NCBI GenBank assembly: GCA_902803695.1
Contig: CADCQX010000034.1
Span: 1 to 7,331, forward strand
Length of the DNA stretch: 7,331 bases
Direction: 5' to 3'
Source of the DNA: Oscillospiraceae bacterium
GTDB taxonomy: Bacteria; Bacillota; Clostridia; Saccharofermentanales; Saccharofermentanaceae
Shown in pieces: positions 1 through 6,331 of the stretch. The notes below the pieces were generated by a model. It ran no database searches and had not been told where the DNA came from. It saw nothing but the letters and a program-made list of their open reading frames with translations. The translations under genes were made by a program, and so were the position numbers. The stretch's first letter is position 1, and the number at the start of each line of letters is the position of its first letter.

Positions 1-37
1 AATAACAGAGCCGCCTGTGCATATGGCACAGACGGCT
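1..37 (-). terminator. Intrinsic terminator of the regulator-kinase-transporter operon
   Basis: Read on the minus strand, positions 37-26 pair with 20-9 as a 12-bp stem (AGCCGTCTGTGC with GCACAGGCGGCT) and a 5-base CATAT loop. It begins 8 bases after the ATPase stop codon. The stem is complete only in minus-strand RNA: the pair at 14/32 is G-U there but a C-A mismatch on the plus strand, which gives the direction. The tail before the window edge (CTGTTATT) is only partly U-rich, so its efficiency cannot be judged from the visible part. Confidence 0.8.
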
Positions 38-45
38 TTCTTCTA

Positions 46-801
46 TTACCATCCCTGATCCATCAACCAGTTATTGAGACGTCTCTCACGGTCTTTATCT
101 TCAAGTGAAGCATCGTTCTGATACTCACCTTTGATGTTGCCATCGACAATAAACAGAACTCTCGAGCATCTCGATGCGACCTTTGAATCGTGAGTTACCA
201 TCATGATCGTCGTGCCCTCATTGTTGAGCTTCACGAGTTCGTCCATGACCTCGTTTGAGGAGGAACGGTTCAGGGCACCAGTCGGCTCGTCTGCAAAGAG
301 GATCGTAGGGGAGTTGATCATACTTCTGCAGATGCAGGCTCTCTGGAGCTGACCGCCGGAAACTTCGTTGATATCATTATCGGCCACATCGATGATGCCG
401 AGTTTTCTCATCAGTTCTTCGCCCTTCTTGATCTTCTCATCACGTGAACCGCCGTTCTTGCTCTCGAAAGCAGGAAGGAGGATATTATCAAGAAGCGTCA
501 GATTCTTCATCATGTACATCTGCTGGAAGATGAATCCCATCTTCTCCAGACGGAGCTCAGCAAGCTCATTGCCTTTCATTTTCGAGATATCCTTGCCTCC
601 GAACCTGACCAGGCCGCTCGTCGGCTGATCCATACCGGAGATGGAGTAAAGGAGCGTCGACTTGCCCGAACCGGAAGGTCCCATGATAGCGACCATCTCG
701 CCCTCGTCGACCTTGAGATTAACGTTCTTCAACACGTTGATCTGTCTTTTATCTACAACATATGTCTTGCAAAGATCCTTGATTTCCATTACTGTAGCCA
801 T
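46..801 (-). CDS. ABC transporter ATP-binding protein, peptide/lipid exporter type (LolD/MacB/BceA-like)
   Basis: This is the cytoplasmic ATPase that powers the FtsX-type permease encoded just upstream. With the start chosen here (251 aa) the motifs are all present in order: Walker A GPSGSGKST at about 41-49, Q-loop FQQ at about 92-94, signature SGGQ at about 148-151, Walker B ILFADEPTG at about 167-175 and the switch His in VTHD near 204. The tail ends RRLNNWLMDQGW, a style I associate with ATPases of Bacillota antimicrobial-peptide exporters. The D-loop reads GALNRS, with Asn where Asp is usual. A longer frame opens at 828, sharing one base with the permease stop (TAATG), but the AAAGGAG at 812-818 lies inside that extension and 10 bases before the ATG at 801, and MATVMEIKDL is a normal family N-terminus, so 801 is preferred. 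The permease-ATPase gap is then 26 bases, consistent with one transcript. The substrate is unknown. Confidence 0.95.
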   Translation of the reverse strand: MATVMEIKDLCKTYVVDKRQINVLKNVNLKVDEGEMVAIMGPSGSGKSTLLYSISGMDQPTSGLVRFGGKDISKMKGNELAELRLEKMGFIFQQMYMMKNLTLLDNILLPAFESKNGGSRDEKIKKGEELMRKLGIIDVADNDINEVSGGQLQRACICRSMINSPTILFADEPTGALNRSSSNEVMDELVKLNNEGTTIMMVTHDSKVASRCSRVLFIVDGNIKGEYQNDASLEDKDRERRLNNWLMDQGW

Positions 802-811
802 TTCGTTTTTT

Positions 812-818
812 CTCCTTT
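812..818 (-). promoter_or_regulatory. Ribosome binding site deciding the ATPase start
   Basis: On the minus strand AAAGGAG is followed by 10 A-rich bases and the ATG at 801. It lies downstream of the other candidate ATG (828), so it can only serve the shorter form. Confidence 0.7.
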
Positions 819-827
819 TCGAAAACA

Positions 828-3194
828 TTATTCAATACTTGCCGTGTCTTTACATTCGATCTTCTTGGTGTAAAGAGCAGTGATCAGAGCGGTGATGACA
901 GTTACTGCCAGAATGACCGCCGGGTATGCCAAGAAGCATCTTACGATGTCGTACTTATAATCGATCTTCGATGCACCCATCATTCCGAATATCGGACTGA
1001 TAGCCAGCTCCGTTACCGGGATGGAAAGCCCGACCGCGATGATCATCGCGATAGCAGCTGCGATGAAGAATCTGTTCACGTGCCACCTGATGACTGCCGA
1101 ATCCTTGAATCCCACCGCCTTTGTTATGGCGATCTCGCTCTTCTCATCAGCGATGAATGATCTCTCCATAAGGAGCGTGATGAGGATAACGACTATCAGA
1201 ACGATGACCAGAAGGAGTCTTGCGACCGTGTTCATTATGTCGTATACCTTTACGCTGTCGGCAGAGAATTCAGCCGCAGTCTGAACCTTATCATTTCCGG
1301 TCATTTCCTTGATCTTCTCGATCCTTTCGTTGATGGTCTTCTGATCAGGATTGTCCGTGAAGTCCAATCTGAACTGCATCGGATTCTTGAGATGAAGGAA
1401 GTCAGTCTCTGCATCCTGGTGAAGGAGTATGATCTTGCCCAGATCGTTCATCGACTGGAACTTCGCCGTGATGAGCATATTCTCAGGTCCGTTTCCGAAG
1501 TCCATCGTTACGGTATCTCCGATCTTTGCTCCCGTAAGATCCGTGAACATATCGGTTATGGCGATCTCATTTTTGTTGGACGGCTTAGAACCCTCACTAT
1601 AGATAAAGTCATCGACAGTGTTGTTCATATCCTGCTCACAGGCGTAGTTGTATCTTTGTCCCTCGAAGCCGATCTCGTAGTTATAGATGAGAGAGATGTG
1701 AGCCGTACAAGGCATTCCTGCATCGGTATATTCCTTAGCCATCTCATCAAGGCGATTCCTTAACTCCTCTTCACCCTGGTCTGTCATATACGTCATAGAT
1801 TCAGCCACATCAGTAATGTAAACATCTGATACAGGTCCGAAGAGGTGGACGAGCTTCTCGCTGTTCATCGTATTTGCCGTATTGGCGATAACGAGAATGA
1901 GAAGTGTGCAAAGTGAGAATGTGATTATTACCGTTACGAATCTTTTCGGGCTGCTCAGGATATCGTTAATAGCCAGATAGAGTGAAGGACGGGCCTTGCT
2001 CTTTGTCATTCTGATGCCGCCTTTTTTCTTGAATCTCTCGCCGGTCTGACCAGATCTTATCGCATCGATCGGAGCGAGTTTCTTGACCTTTCCGGTGATC
2101 AGATAAGCAAACAGGATTACGAGGATCGCTACACAAACCGCACCTATGAGATTCCATACGATACCGAGTCCCGTTCCGAGTACCATATCTCTGGAAACCG
2201 AGTAAAGAAGCGCTTTACCGAACGGAATGCTCAGTACAAAACCGATGACGGATCCTACCACAGAGATAAATGCATACTTGGTAAGATAGAGTGTCCTTAT
2301 CTTCTTATTCTTGATACCGATCGCCTTCATGACACCGATCTCACGGAAGTCCTCACTGATCGAGAAGTTGATCGCGAATCTGAGCACCAGGAATGAAACT
2401 ATCATGAGACATACGCTTAAGATAACAACTACAAAAGCCACGATCAGGTTCATGATAAAGGCCATCTTAAGTGTTGATATCGGGTAGGAATAACCTGCTT
2501 TCTCGAGGCCGCTCAATGCTGAGCCGACTGCTCTGACATCATCCGTATGGATATAGAAGATCTCTCCGCCATAGTAGTTATAACAGATCTCATCATCAAG
2601 GAACTTCTGGAAATCCTCATCGCACAACAGGAATCTCGGATTGCCCATGAACTGTGAACCCAGGAAAGCATCCTTAAATCCGCTCTGGATCTCGTATGTT
2701 TCCTTAACGTCACCCTGCTTGATGATCACCTTATCACCCGGCTCGAGATCATTATCTCTTAAGAATACATTTGAGATCCTGACCTTGCCCTTTTCTACTG
2801 AAGTGATCTCTTCATTTTCCTGATCGAAGTACTTCATTCCGCGCTGGTCAATCGACTGGATAAGACCCGTATTGGTCACGTCAAATCTCTTTCCCGATTC
2901 ACTTAAGATAGTTCCTTCCGCACAGAAAACGGAGATCTCTTTTGTATAACTCTTTACTTCAGGAATGGACTTAACCTTGTCCTCGAACAAGCCGATGGCG
3001 CCTTCGCCCATTGCTATCAGCTGATAGTCACCGACTTCCGCCTTCTTGAACTGATAGTCGGTACCGTTAAATGTCGCTATCAGGTTGTTAAGTCCGCTGG
3101 CAAAAAACAAACTTGCAATTATAACGAACAGAAACAAAATGATATTCATCGTCTTGTTTCTCTTTATATCCTTTTTCAGAATTCTTCCAAACAC
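828..3194 (-). CDS. ABC transporter permease with two FtsX domains
   Basis: This is the membrane half of the exporter, partner of the ATPase that follows it. It has 788 aa in two similar halves. First half: a transmembrane segment at about 17-37, an extracellular domain at about 38-243, then three membrane segments at about 246-275, 305-330 and 345-368, with the coupling stretch EDFREIGVMKAIGIKNKKI (281-299) between the first two. Second half: a membrane segment at about 418-440, an extracellular domain at about 441-648, then segments at about 655-677, 708-730 and 755-776, with EKSEIAITKAVGFKDSAVI (684-702) in the matching place. This makes 4+4 helices and two outside domains of about 200 residues each, like a fused pair of MacB/LolC-type subunits. 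BceB-type permeases instead have ten helices and one large outside domain. Such permeases usually move peptides, lipids or lipoproteins, or act mechanically across the envelope; the substrate is not shown. The start is GTG, with GAGGG (3202-3206) 7 bases upstream. A nearby ATG at 3197-3199 is out of frame. Confidence 0.93.
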   Translation of the reverse strand: MFGRILKKDIKRNKTMNIILFLFVIIASLFFASGLNNLIATFNGTDYQFKKAEVGDYQLIAMGEGAIGLFEDKVKSIPEVKSYTKEISVFCAEGTILSESGKRFDVTNTGLIQSIDQRGMKYFDQENEEITSVEKGKVRISNVFLRDNDLEPGDKVIIKQGDVKETYEIQSGFKDAFLGSQFMGNPRFLLCDEDFQKFLDDEICYNYYGGEIFYIHTDDVRAVGSALSGLEKAGYSYPISTLKMAFIMNLIVAFVVVILSVCLMIVSFLVLRFAINFSISEDFREIGVMKAIGIKNKKIRTLYLTKYAFISVVGSVIGFVLSIPFGKALLYSVSRDMVLGTGLGIVWNLIGAVCVAILVILFAYLITGKVKKLAPIDAIRSGQTGERFKKKGGIRMTKSKARPSLYLAINDILSSPKRFVTVIITFSLCTLLILVIANTANTMNSEKLVHLFGPVSDVYITDVAESMTYMTDQGEEELRNRLDEMAKEYTDAGMPCTAHISLIYNYEIGFEGQRYNYACEQDMNNTVDDFIYSEGSKPSNKNEIAITDMFTDLTGAKIGDTVTMDFGNGPENMLITAKFQSMNDLGKIILLHQDAETDFLHLKNPMQFRLDFTDNPDQKTINERIEKIKEMTGNDKVQTAAEFSADSVKVYDIMNTVARLLLVIVLIVVILITLLMERSFIADEKSEIAITKAVGFKDSAVIRWHVNRFFIAAAIAMIIAVGLSIPVTELAISPIFGMMGASKIDYKYDIVRCFLAYPAVILAVTVITALITALYTKKIECKDTASIE

Positions 3195-3201
3195 GTCATT
3201 T

Positions 3202-3206
3202 CCCTC
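3202..3206 (-). promoter_or_regulatory. Ribosome binding site supporting the GTG start of the permease
   Basis: GAGGG on the minus strand is followed by a 7-base spacer and GTG at 3194-3192. The spacing is ideal, and the following residues (MFGRILKKDIKRNK, then the first membrane helix) are a normal FtsX-permease N-terminus. Confidence 0.65.
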
Positions 3207-3215
3207 TTTCTCTCG

Positions 3216-3260
3216 ATTATGGCATCATGATACAAGAGAAATTGTTAAACAATCATTAAA
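3216..3260 (-). promoter_or_regulatory. Candidate regulated promoter and operator of the permease-ATPase pair
   Basis: The 84-base gap between the kinase stop and the permease start contains, on the minus strand, TTTAA twice with starts 11 bases apart (3260-3256 and 3249-3245). The second copy lies within a perfect 13-base palindrome, attgttaaacaat (3241-3253). Downstream are two possible -10 boxes, TATCAT (3232-3227) and CATAAT (3221-3216), neither with a good -35 box. OmpR/PhoB-family regulators commonly bind tandem direct repeats of 11-base period that overlap or adjoin a weak -35 region. The adjacent regulator is therefore the natural candidate to bind here. That link is inference from position and spacing; the repeat is short and AT-rich. 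Confidence 0.4.
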
Positions 3261-3278
3261 TCCTGAAAAGGCTTGATA

Positions 3279-4496
3279 TTACGCGATCTTTACGACAGCA
3301 ACCACCATGAACCCGTTCTCTTTCGCACACGCATAGACGTCTCCGTCCATCTTCTGCATCAGGTTCTTGCATATATATAATCCGAGTCCGCTGCCCGGTA
3401 CATCCTTGGTATTCTTTCCTCTGTAGAACGAGTCAAAGAGATTCTGCATATCCGTCTCATCCGGAGCCTGTCCTGAGTTCTCCACACAGATGAGCTTACA
3501 ATCTTCCTCTTCCTCGAAAAAGATCTTTATCGACTCCCCGTCTCCGTACTTGATCGCATTCTCCATAAAGTTCTGCAAAACTTCGACCAGCCTGTCTGCA
3601 TCACATCGCAGGAGACAGTTTGTATGCTCGGCAACGCTGAACTTTGTATGGATAACAGAGAGCTTGTCACTATAATATGCACTTATCTTATTGATCACAT
3701 CATCCATATAGACTTCACCGACATTGACCCGCAGATCCATGAAATCCTCTCTGGATATCTTACTGATCTCATTCGCATATCTTTTTATCTCGTCGGTATT
3801 TCGAAGGATTCCTTCGAGCGCTTCATTCTTCTTTTCATCCGTATCATACAGACCTTCCTTAAGCGCCTTAGTATAAAGCTCGATAGCTGACAGCGGTGTC
3901 TTTATGTCATGTGACAACGAAAGTACCAGCGTCTTCTTTTCTTTCTGATACTCCAGTTCTTTCTTTTTGGAATCCTCCAGGTTTTCACGGAGCATATCCA
4001 TTCCCCAGATAAACTTTCCGAAGAATTTGCTCTTCTCCTGCTTGATCGGCTTCGTCAGATTACCCTTGGCAAGATCCACCGTCATCGCCGTCATATTATT
4101 GAACGGTCTTATGATCTTTTTGTCGATATAGATGAGTATTATCACTGTTATAACGACCATAAGGCAAAGACATATATTCAATACGACGAGAGCCCTGATA
4201 CTTGATCGGTTCATATACTCGATACGGTATATCTCGTCACCGTGAAAAGCGACTATATAGTCATTGTTGACCATATCGCCCGGTTCAGCCTTTTCAATCC
4301 TAATGATCGAATCATAGTCATCGAGGTCGATATTTTCCACAGGTTCAGTCTCGAGTCTCTTGGCAATTCTTTTGGCATCTACTTTGCTTAAGCCATTGTT
4401 GTTATCCTCGGCCATCAGAAGAAAGACATTGCTCAACATGATCAGCAATATCTCGACGGCGATTATGATAACGACTGCCTTTCGAAACTTATTCAA
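3279..4496 (-). CDS. Two-component sensor histidine kinase with an extracellular sensor domain
   Basis: This 405-aa membrane kinase should autophosphorylate on His196 and pass the phosphate to the regulator encoded just upstream. Order: membrane helix at about 8-28, an extracellular domain of about 73 residues (29-101), second helix at about 102-124, a HAMP linker at about 125-175 starting IIRPFNNMT, and the H-box LSLSHDIKTPLSAI (192-205). The ATP-binding domain follows, with N-box NFMENAIKYG (309-318), G1 VENSG (338-342), F-box FDSFYRG (354-360) and G2 PGSGLGLYICK (367-377). All catalytic motifs look intact. The start is TTG: an in-frame TAG lies 9 bases before it and no other start codon intervenes. 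The frame overlaps the regulator stop by 8 bases, so translation is probably coupled; the nearest GGAG is 12 bases upstream, which is rather far. The substantial outside domain separates it from BceS-like kinases, which have almost none. The signal sensed is unknown. Confidence 0.94.
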   Translation of the reverse strand: MNKFRKAVVIIIAVEILLIMLSNVFLLMAEDNNNGLSKVDAKRIAKRLETEPVENIDLDDYDSIIRIEKAEPGDMVNNDYIVAFHGDEIYRIEYMNRSSIRALVVLNICLCLMVVITVIILIYIDKKIIRPFNNMTAMTVDLAKGNLTKPIKQEKSKFFGKFIWGMDMLRENLEDSKKKELEYQKEKKTLVLSLSHDIKTPLSAIELYTKALKEGLYDTDEKKNEALEGILRNTDEIKRYANEISKISREDFMDLRVNVGEVYMDDVINKISAYYSDKLSVIHTKFSVAEHTNCLLRCDADRLVEVLQNFMENAIKYGDGESIKIFFEEEEDCKLICVENSGQAPDETDMQNLFDSFYRGKNTKDVPGSGLGLYICKNLMQKMDGDVYACAKENGFMVVAVVKIA

Positions 4497-5154
4497 ACCT
4501 GTAACCTACTCCCCAGACTGTCATGATGTGTTCAGGATTTTTAGGATCCTTTTCGATCTTCTCGCGGAGCCACTTGATGTGCACCGTCAGAGTCTGCATC
4601 TCGGATTCACTGTCGCTTCCCCAGATGTTGCTGAACAGATATGCTTTTTTGAGCGTCACGCCCTTGTTATCTATCAGAAGTTTCAGAAGATCGAACTCCT
4701 TGGCGGTAACCTCTATCTTTTTATCACCTTTGGTCAATGTCTTAGTCGCGCAGTTAAGCTTCAGATCACCTTCAATGATCTCATCCTGTGAGAACTTACG
4801 CTTGAATATTCCTCTGATCTTGGCGAGAAGGATATCGATATCATAAGGCTTTTCAATATAGTCATCAGCTCCGAGATCCAGTCCTTTGAGCTTGCTTTCC
4901 TTATCGGTCTTTGCACTTGCTATGAGAATGTGTGTGTTGGAATCTTCACGTATTTTCGAGCATACGGTAAAGCCGTCGATATCACCCGGGAGCATGATGT
5001 CCAGGACTATGAGCTTGGCTCCGTATTTCTCATAAAGTTCCATGGCCTTCTTGCCGCTCTCGGCATAGGCTACGGTGTAGTTTTCCTTACGGAGAAAATC
5101 ACAAAGAAGATTTCCTATCTCCTTATTATCTTCAACAACGATAATATCAGGCAT
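4489..5154 (-). CDS. OmpR/PhoB-family DNA-binding response regulator
   Basis: This 221-aa regulator is the partner of the adjoining kinase. The receiver domain (1-115) has the acidic pair E8-D9, phospho-acceptor D52 in LIVLDIMLPG, switch residue S80 in ILIASAK and the conserved lysine K102 in IEKPYD. The winged-helix domain (about 124-221) carries the expected recognition helix near TLTVHIKWLREKI (188-200) and ends in WGVGYRFE, the usual wing of this family. The length is typical. The ATG has GGGAGAGG (5160-5167) 5 bases upstream. It is the first gene of the minus-strand operon and overlaps the kinase start by 8 bases. The most economical target is the direct repeat upstream of the permease, and possibly its own promoter region at 5155-5220; both are inferred. 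Confidence 0.96.
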   Translation of the reverse strand: MPDIIVVEDNKEIGNLLCDFLRKENYTVAYAESGKKAMELYEKYGAKLIVLDIMLPGDIDGFTVCSKIREDSNTHILIASAKTDKESKLKGLDLGADDYIEKPYDIDILLAKIRGIFKRKFSQDEIIEGDLKLNCATKTLTKGDKKIEVTAKEFDLLKLLIDNKGVTLKKAYLFSNIWGSDSESEMQTLTVHIKWLREKIEKDPKNPEHIMTVWGVGYRFE

Positions 5155-5177
5155 ATTAACCTCTCCCTCAGATCAGA

Positions 5178-5186
5178 TGTTATAAT
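5178..5186 (+). promoter_or_regulatory. Extended -10 promoter of the metallophosphoesterase gene
   Basis: TGTTATAAT gives a perfect TATAAT (5181-5186) with the TGn extension directly in front. There is no recognisable -35 box 16-18 bases upstream, which fits an extended -10 promoter. Transcription would begin near 5193, giving a leader of under 30 bases before the ATG at 5221. Confidence 0.6.
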
Positions 5187-5215
5187 TGTAGCATTGAAAC
5201 GGATCGGAGGATCAA
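5179..5215 (-). promoter_or_regulatory. Possible promoter of the response regulator operon
   Basis: On the minus strand TTGATC (5215-5210) and TACAAT (5190-5185) are separated by 19 bases, longer than ideal; TATAAC (5184-5179) follows at once. The 66-base gap is the only non-coding DNA upstream of the regulator, so a promoter is expected here, but this assignment is weak. It would overlap the divergent TATAAT. Confidence 0.3.
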
Positions 5216-5220
5216 CATTC

Positions 5221-5706
5221 ATGAAAAAATATCTCGTATGCTCTGACATTCACGGCCGCGACAGTTACCTTGAAACTGCTCTTTCGAAGAATCAGGATAT
5301 CGACTGTGTTGTTATCGCCGGCGACCTGGAGATCGACACATACGACATCGAAGATATAGTACGAAGATTCTCCTCTCCGAAGACCGCACTCATCATGGTC
5401 AAGGGCAACTGCGATTCATATATGACCACAACTTCAACTCTTCCATCCACGCGCACGTTCAGCCTCGGAAGTAAGCACAAGGCTCTTCTTACCCACGGAC
5501 ATCTTTATCAGGCAAGGCTTGACGTTATGTCCTACTCAGCCATGGAAAATGAATGCGATGTGGTTATCTTCGGTCACATACATAAACAGGTCGATACCTT
5601 CGAGTTCGGTATCAGATTTCTAAACCCGGGAGCCTTGAGAAACAGATCATACATGATCCTGACTGTTGATGATAATGATGAGATCTCTGTTGAGTTTAAA
5701 GGATAA
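5221..5706 (+). CDS. YfcE/MJ0936-family metallophosphoesterase
   Basis: This 161-aa soluble, probably cytoplasmic phosphodiesterase has the full calcineurin-like metal-binding set: D9 and H11 in SDIHG, D35 in AGDLE, N63 in KGNCD, H92 in THGH, then H119 and H121 in GHIH, followed by the family's NPGA (135-138). Its length is normal for small YfcE/MJ0936 proteins, which hydrolyse model phosphodiesters such as bis-p-nitrophenyl phosphate in vitro; the natural substrate is generally unknown. The open frame extends upstream across the promoter and regulator region, but the start at 5221 is fixed by GGAGG at 5206-5210 (10 bases upstream) and by MKKYLVCSDIHG, the family's usual beginning. It is transcribed alone, divergently from the two-component operon and convergently with the next gene. 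No functional link to the transporter is visible. Confidence 0.93.
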   Translation: MKKYLVCSDIHGRDSYLETALSKNQDIDCVVIAGDLEIDTYDIEDIVRRFSSPKTALIMVKGNCDSYMTTTSTLPSTRTFSLGSKHKALLTHGHLYQARLDVMSYSAMENECDVVIFGHIHKQVDTFEFGIRFLNPGALRNRSYMILTVDDNDEISVEFKG

Positions 5707-5717
5707 TGTTTTCGAGC

Positions 5718-5747
5718 AAAACAAAAAGCTGCCATTGCTGACAGCTT
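5718..5747 (-). terminator. Intrinsic terminator of the DUF4190-like gene, perhaps weakly bidirectional
   Basis: On the minus strand AAGCTGTC (5747-5740) pairs with GGCAGCTT (5733-5726), with a 6-base loop and one G-U pair, followed by TTTGTTTTG. On the plus strand the same pair is a C-A mismatch and the downstream tail is CTTGCTTTTC, so the element is tuned to the minus strand. It may still help end the plus-strand metallophosphoesterase transcript, whose stop is about 20 bases away. Confidence 0.75.
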
Positions 5748-5772
5748 CTTGCTTTTCTTCATGTTGTAAAAC

Positions 5773-6222
5773 TTACTTATCGATTGACTGAGTGATAGCT
5801 TCTTTTGCTCCGTCAAACGAGATATTGCTTATTGCTACTGCGCCTCCAACGATACAAAGAGCGAGCACTGCGGTCAAAATCAGCGAACCGAGGATACCGA
5901 GAACGCTAAACATAACGCCAGCGGATCTTGTATCCGTCTTGTCGCCCAAGCGCTTTGCCTTTGATGCCTTGGACAGGCCGACTATGCCGAAGATGAATCC
6001 CAAGAGTGTGATCCAAGAGAACATGAACGATGCAACACCAAAACCGAGTGAACTCTTAGCGGCTTTGTGTGCAGGACTGTCGTCTCTCTCGTACTTATTG
6101 TCAGCCCAACTGTAGCGATAAGGTGTCATTGTTGACACAGGTCTTGCTACCTTCTCCTCTTTTTCAGAAGCCTCACCCAAACCGAATCCGGGTCTTACCA
6201 ATACTGCTTCGTTTGCTGTCAT
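5773..6222 (-). CDS. Small membrane protein, DUF4190-like
   Basis: This 149-aa protein has a hydrophilic N-terminal part (about 1-55), then two membrane helices at about 58-83 (GFGVASFMFSWITLLGFIFG) and 101-131 (AGVMFSVLGILGSLILTAVL). A basic loop, LSKASKAKRLGDK, joins them, and a short tail ends SIDK. The pattern of helix, G-L-x-K-A, basic loop, then AG-x-x-x-S-x-L-G matches DUF4190, a family of unknown function common in Gram-positive bacteria, here with a long soluble N-terminus. The start is uncertain. ATG at 6222 has GAAGGG 5 bases upstream and a possible promoter just before it. ATG at 6297 also has an AAGGA 5 bases upstream and would add 25 residues, mostly polar. I prefer 6222 because the promoter-like boxes lie inside the extension. 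It appears monocistronic. Confidence 0.75.
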   Translation of the reverse strand: MTANEAVLVRPGFGLGEASEKEEKVARPVSTMTPYRYSWADNKYERDDSPAHKAAKSSLGFGVASFMFSWITLLGFIFGIVGLSKASKAKRLGDKTDTRSAGVMFSVLGILGSLILTAVLALCIVGGAVAISNISFDGAKEAITQSIDK

Positions 6223-6227
6223 ATCAT

Positions 6228-6233
6228 CCCTTC
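6228..6233 (-). promoter_or_regulatory. Ribosome binding site favouring the 6222 start of the DUF4190-like gene
   Basis: GAAGGG on the minus strand is 5 bases before the ATG at 6222. A competing AAGGA (about 6303-6307) is equally close to the ATG at 6297, so this site supports but does not prove the shorter form. Confidence 0.5.
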
Positions 6234-6249
6234 TTTCTTTGACAGATTT

Positions 6250-6278
6250 TTGACCGTCACCTTGAAAATATATTAAAT
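6250..6278 (+). promoter_or_regulatory. Possible promoter of the plus-strand structured RNA
   Basis: TTGACC (6250-6255), one base from the -35 consensus, and TTAAAT (6273-6278) are separated by 17 bases. TATTAA at 6271-6276 is an alternative -10 box at 15 bases. Transcription would begin near 6285, and the transcript would be about 245 bases up to the terminator. It overlaps the divergent minus-strand promoter candidate. Confidence 0.4.
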
Positions 6279-6293
6279 CGGGTTCAATGTCTA
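6265..6293 (-). promoter_or_regulatory. Possible promoter of the DUF4190-like gene
   Basis: On the minus strand TAGACA (6293-6288), one base from the -35 consensus, is followed after 17 bases by TATTTT (6270-6265). Transcription would begin near 6258 with a leader of about 36 bases to the ATG at 6222. If real, it excludes the longer reading frame from this transcript. Confidence 0.4.
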
Positions 6294-6331
6294 TCATCTA
6301 TTTCCTTTTTCGAAAAGAAAAAAATTCATCT

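Noticed and set aside
1392..1763. Plus-strand open frame of 123 codons within the permease
   Set aside because: It is a shadow of the second extracellular domain; no membrane, motif or start support.
5171..5213. Repeated GATC/GGATC words in the regulator-phosphoesterase gap
   Set aside because: They are too short and irregular to call an operator; one is part of the ribosome binding region.
4930..5220. Upstream extension of the metallophosphoesterase frame
   Set aside because: It runs antisense through the response regulator and across the promoter; GGAGG and the family N-terminus place the start at 5221.
6223..6297. Longer N-terminus for the DUF4190-like protein
   Set aside because: It has an acceptable ribosome binding site but covers the best promoter boxes. 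Kept as an alternative, not as the call.
6304..6320. CTTTT-TCG-AAAAG hairpin as a terminator
   Set aside because: The stem is short and all A/T apart from one pair, with no U tract in either direction that would mark a terminator.
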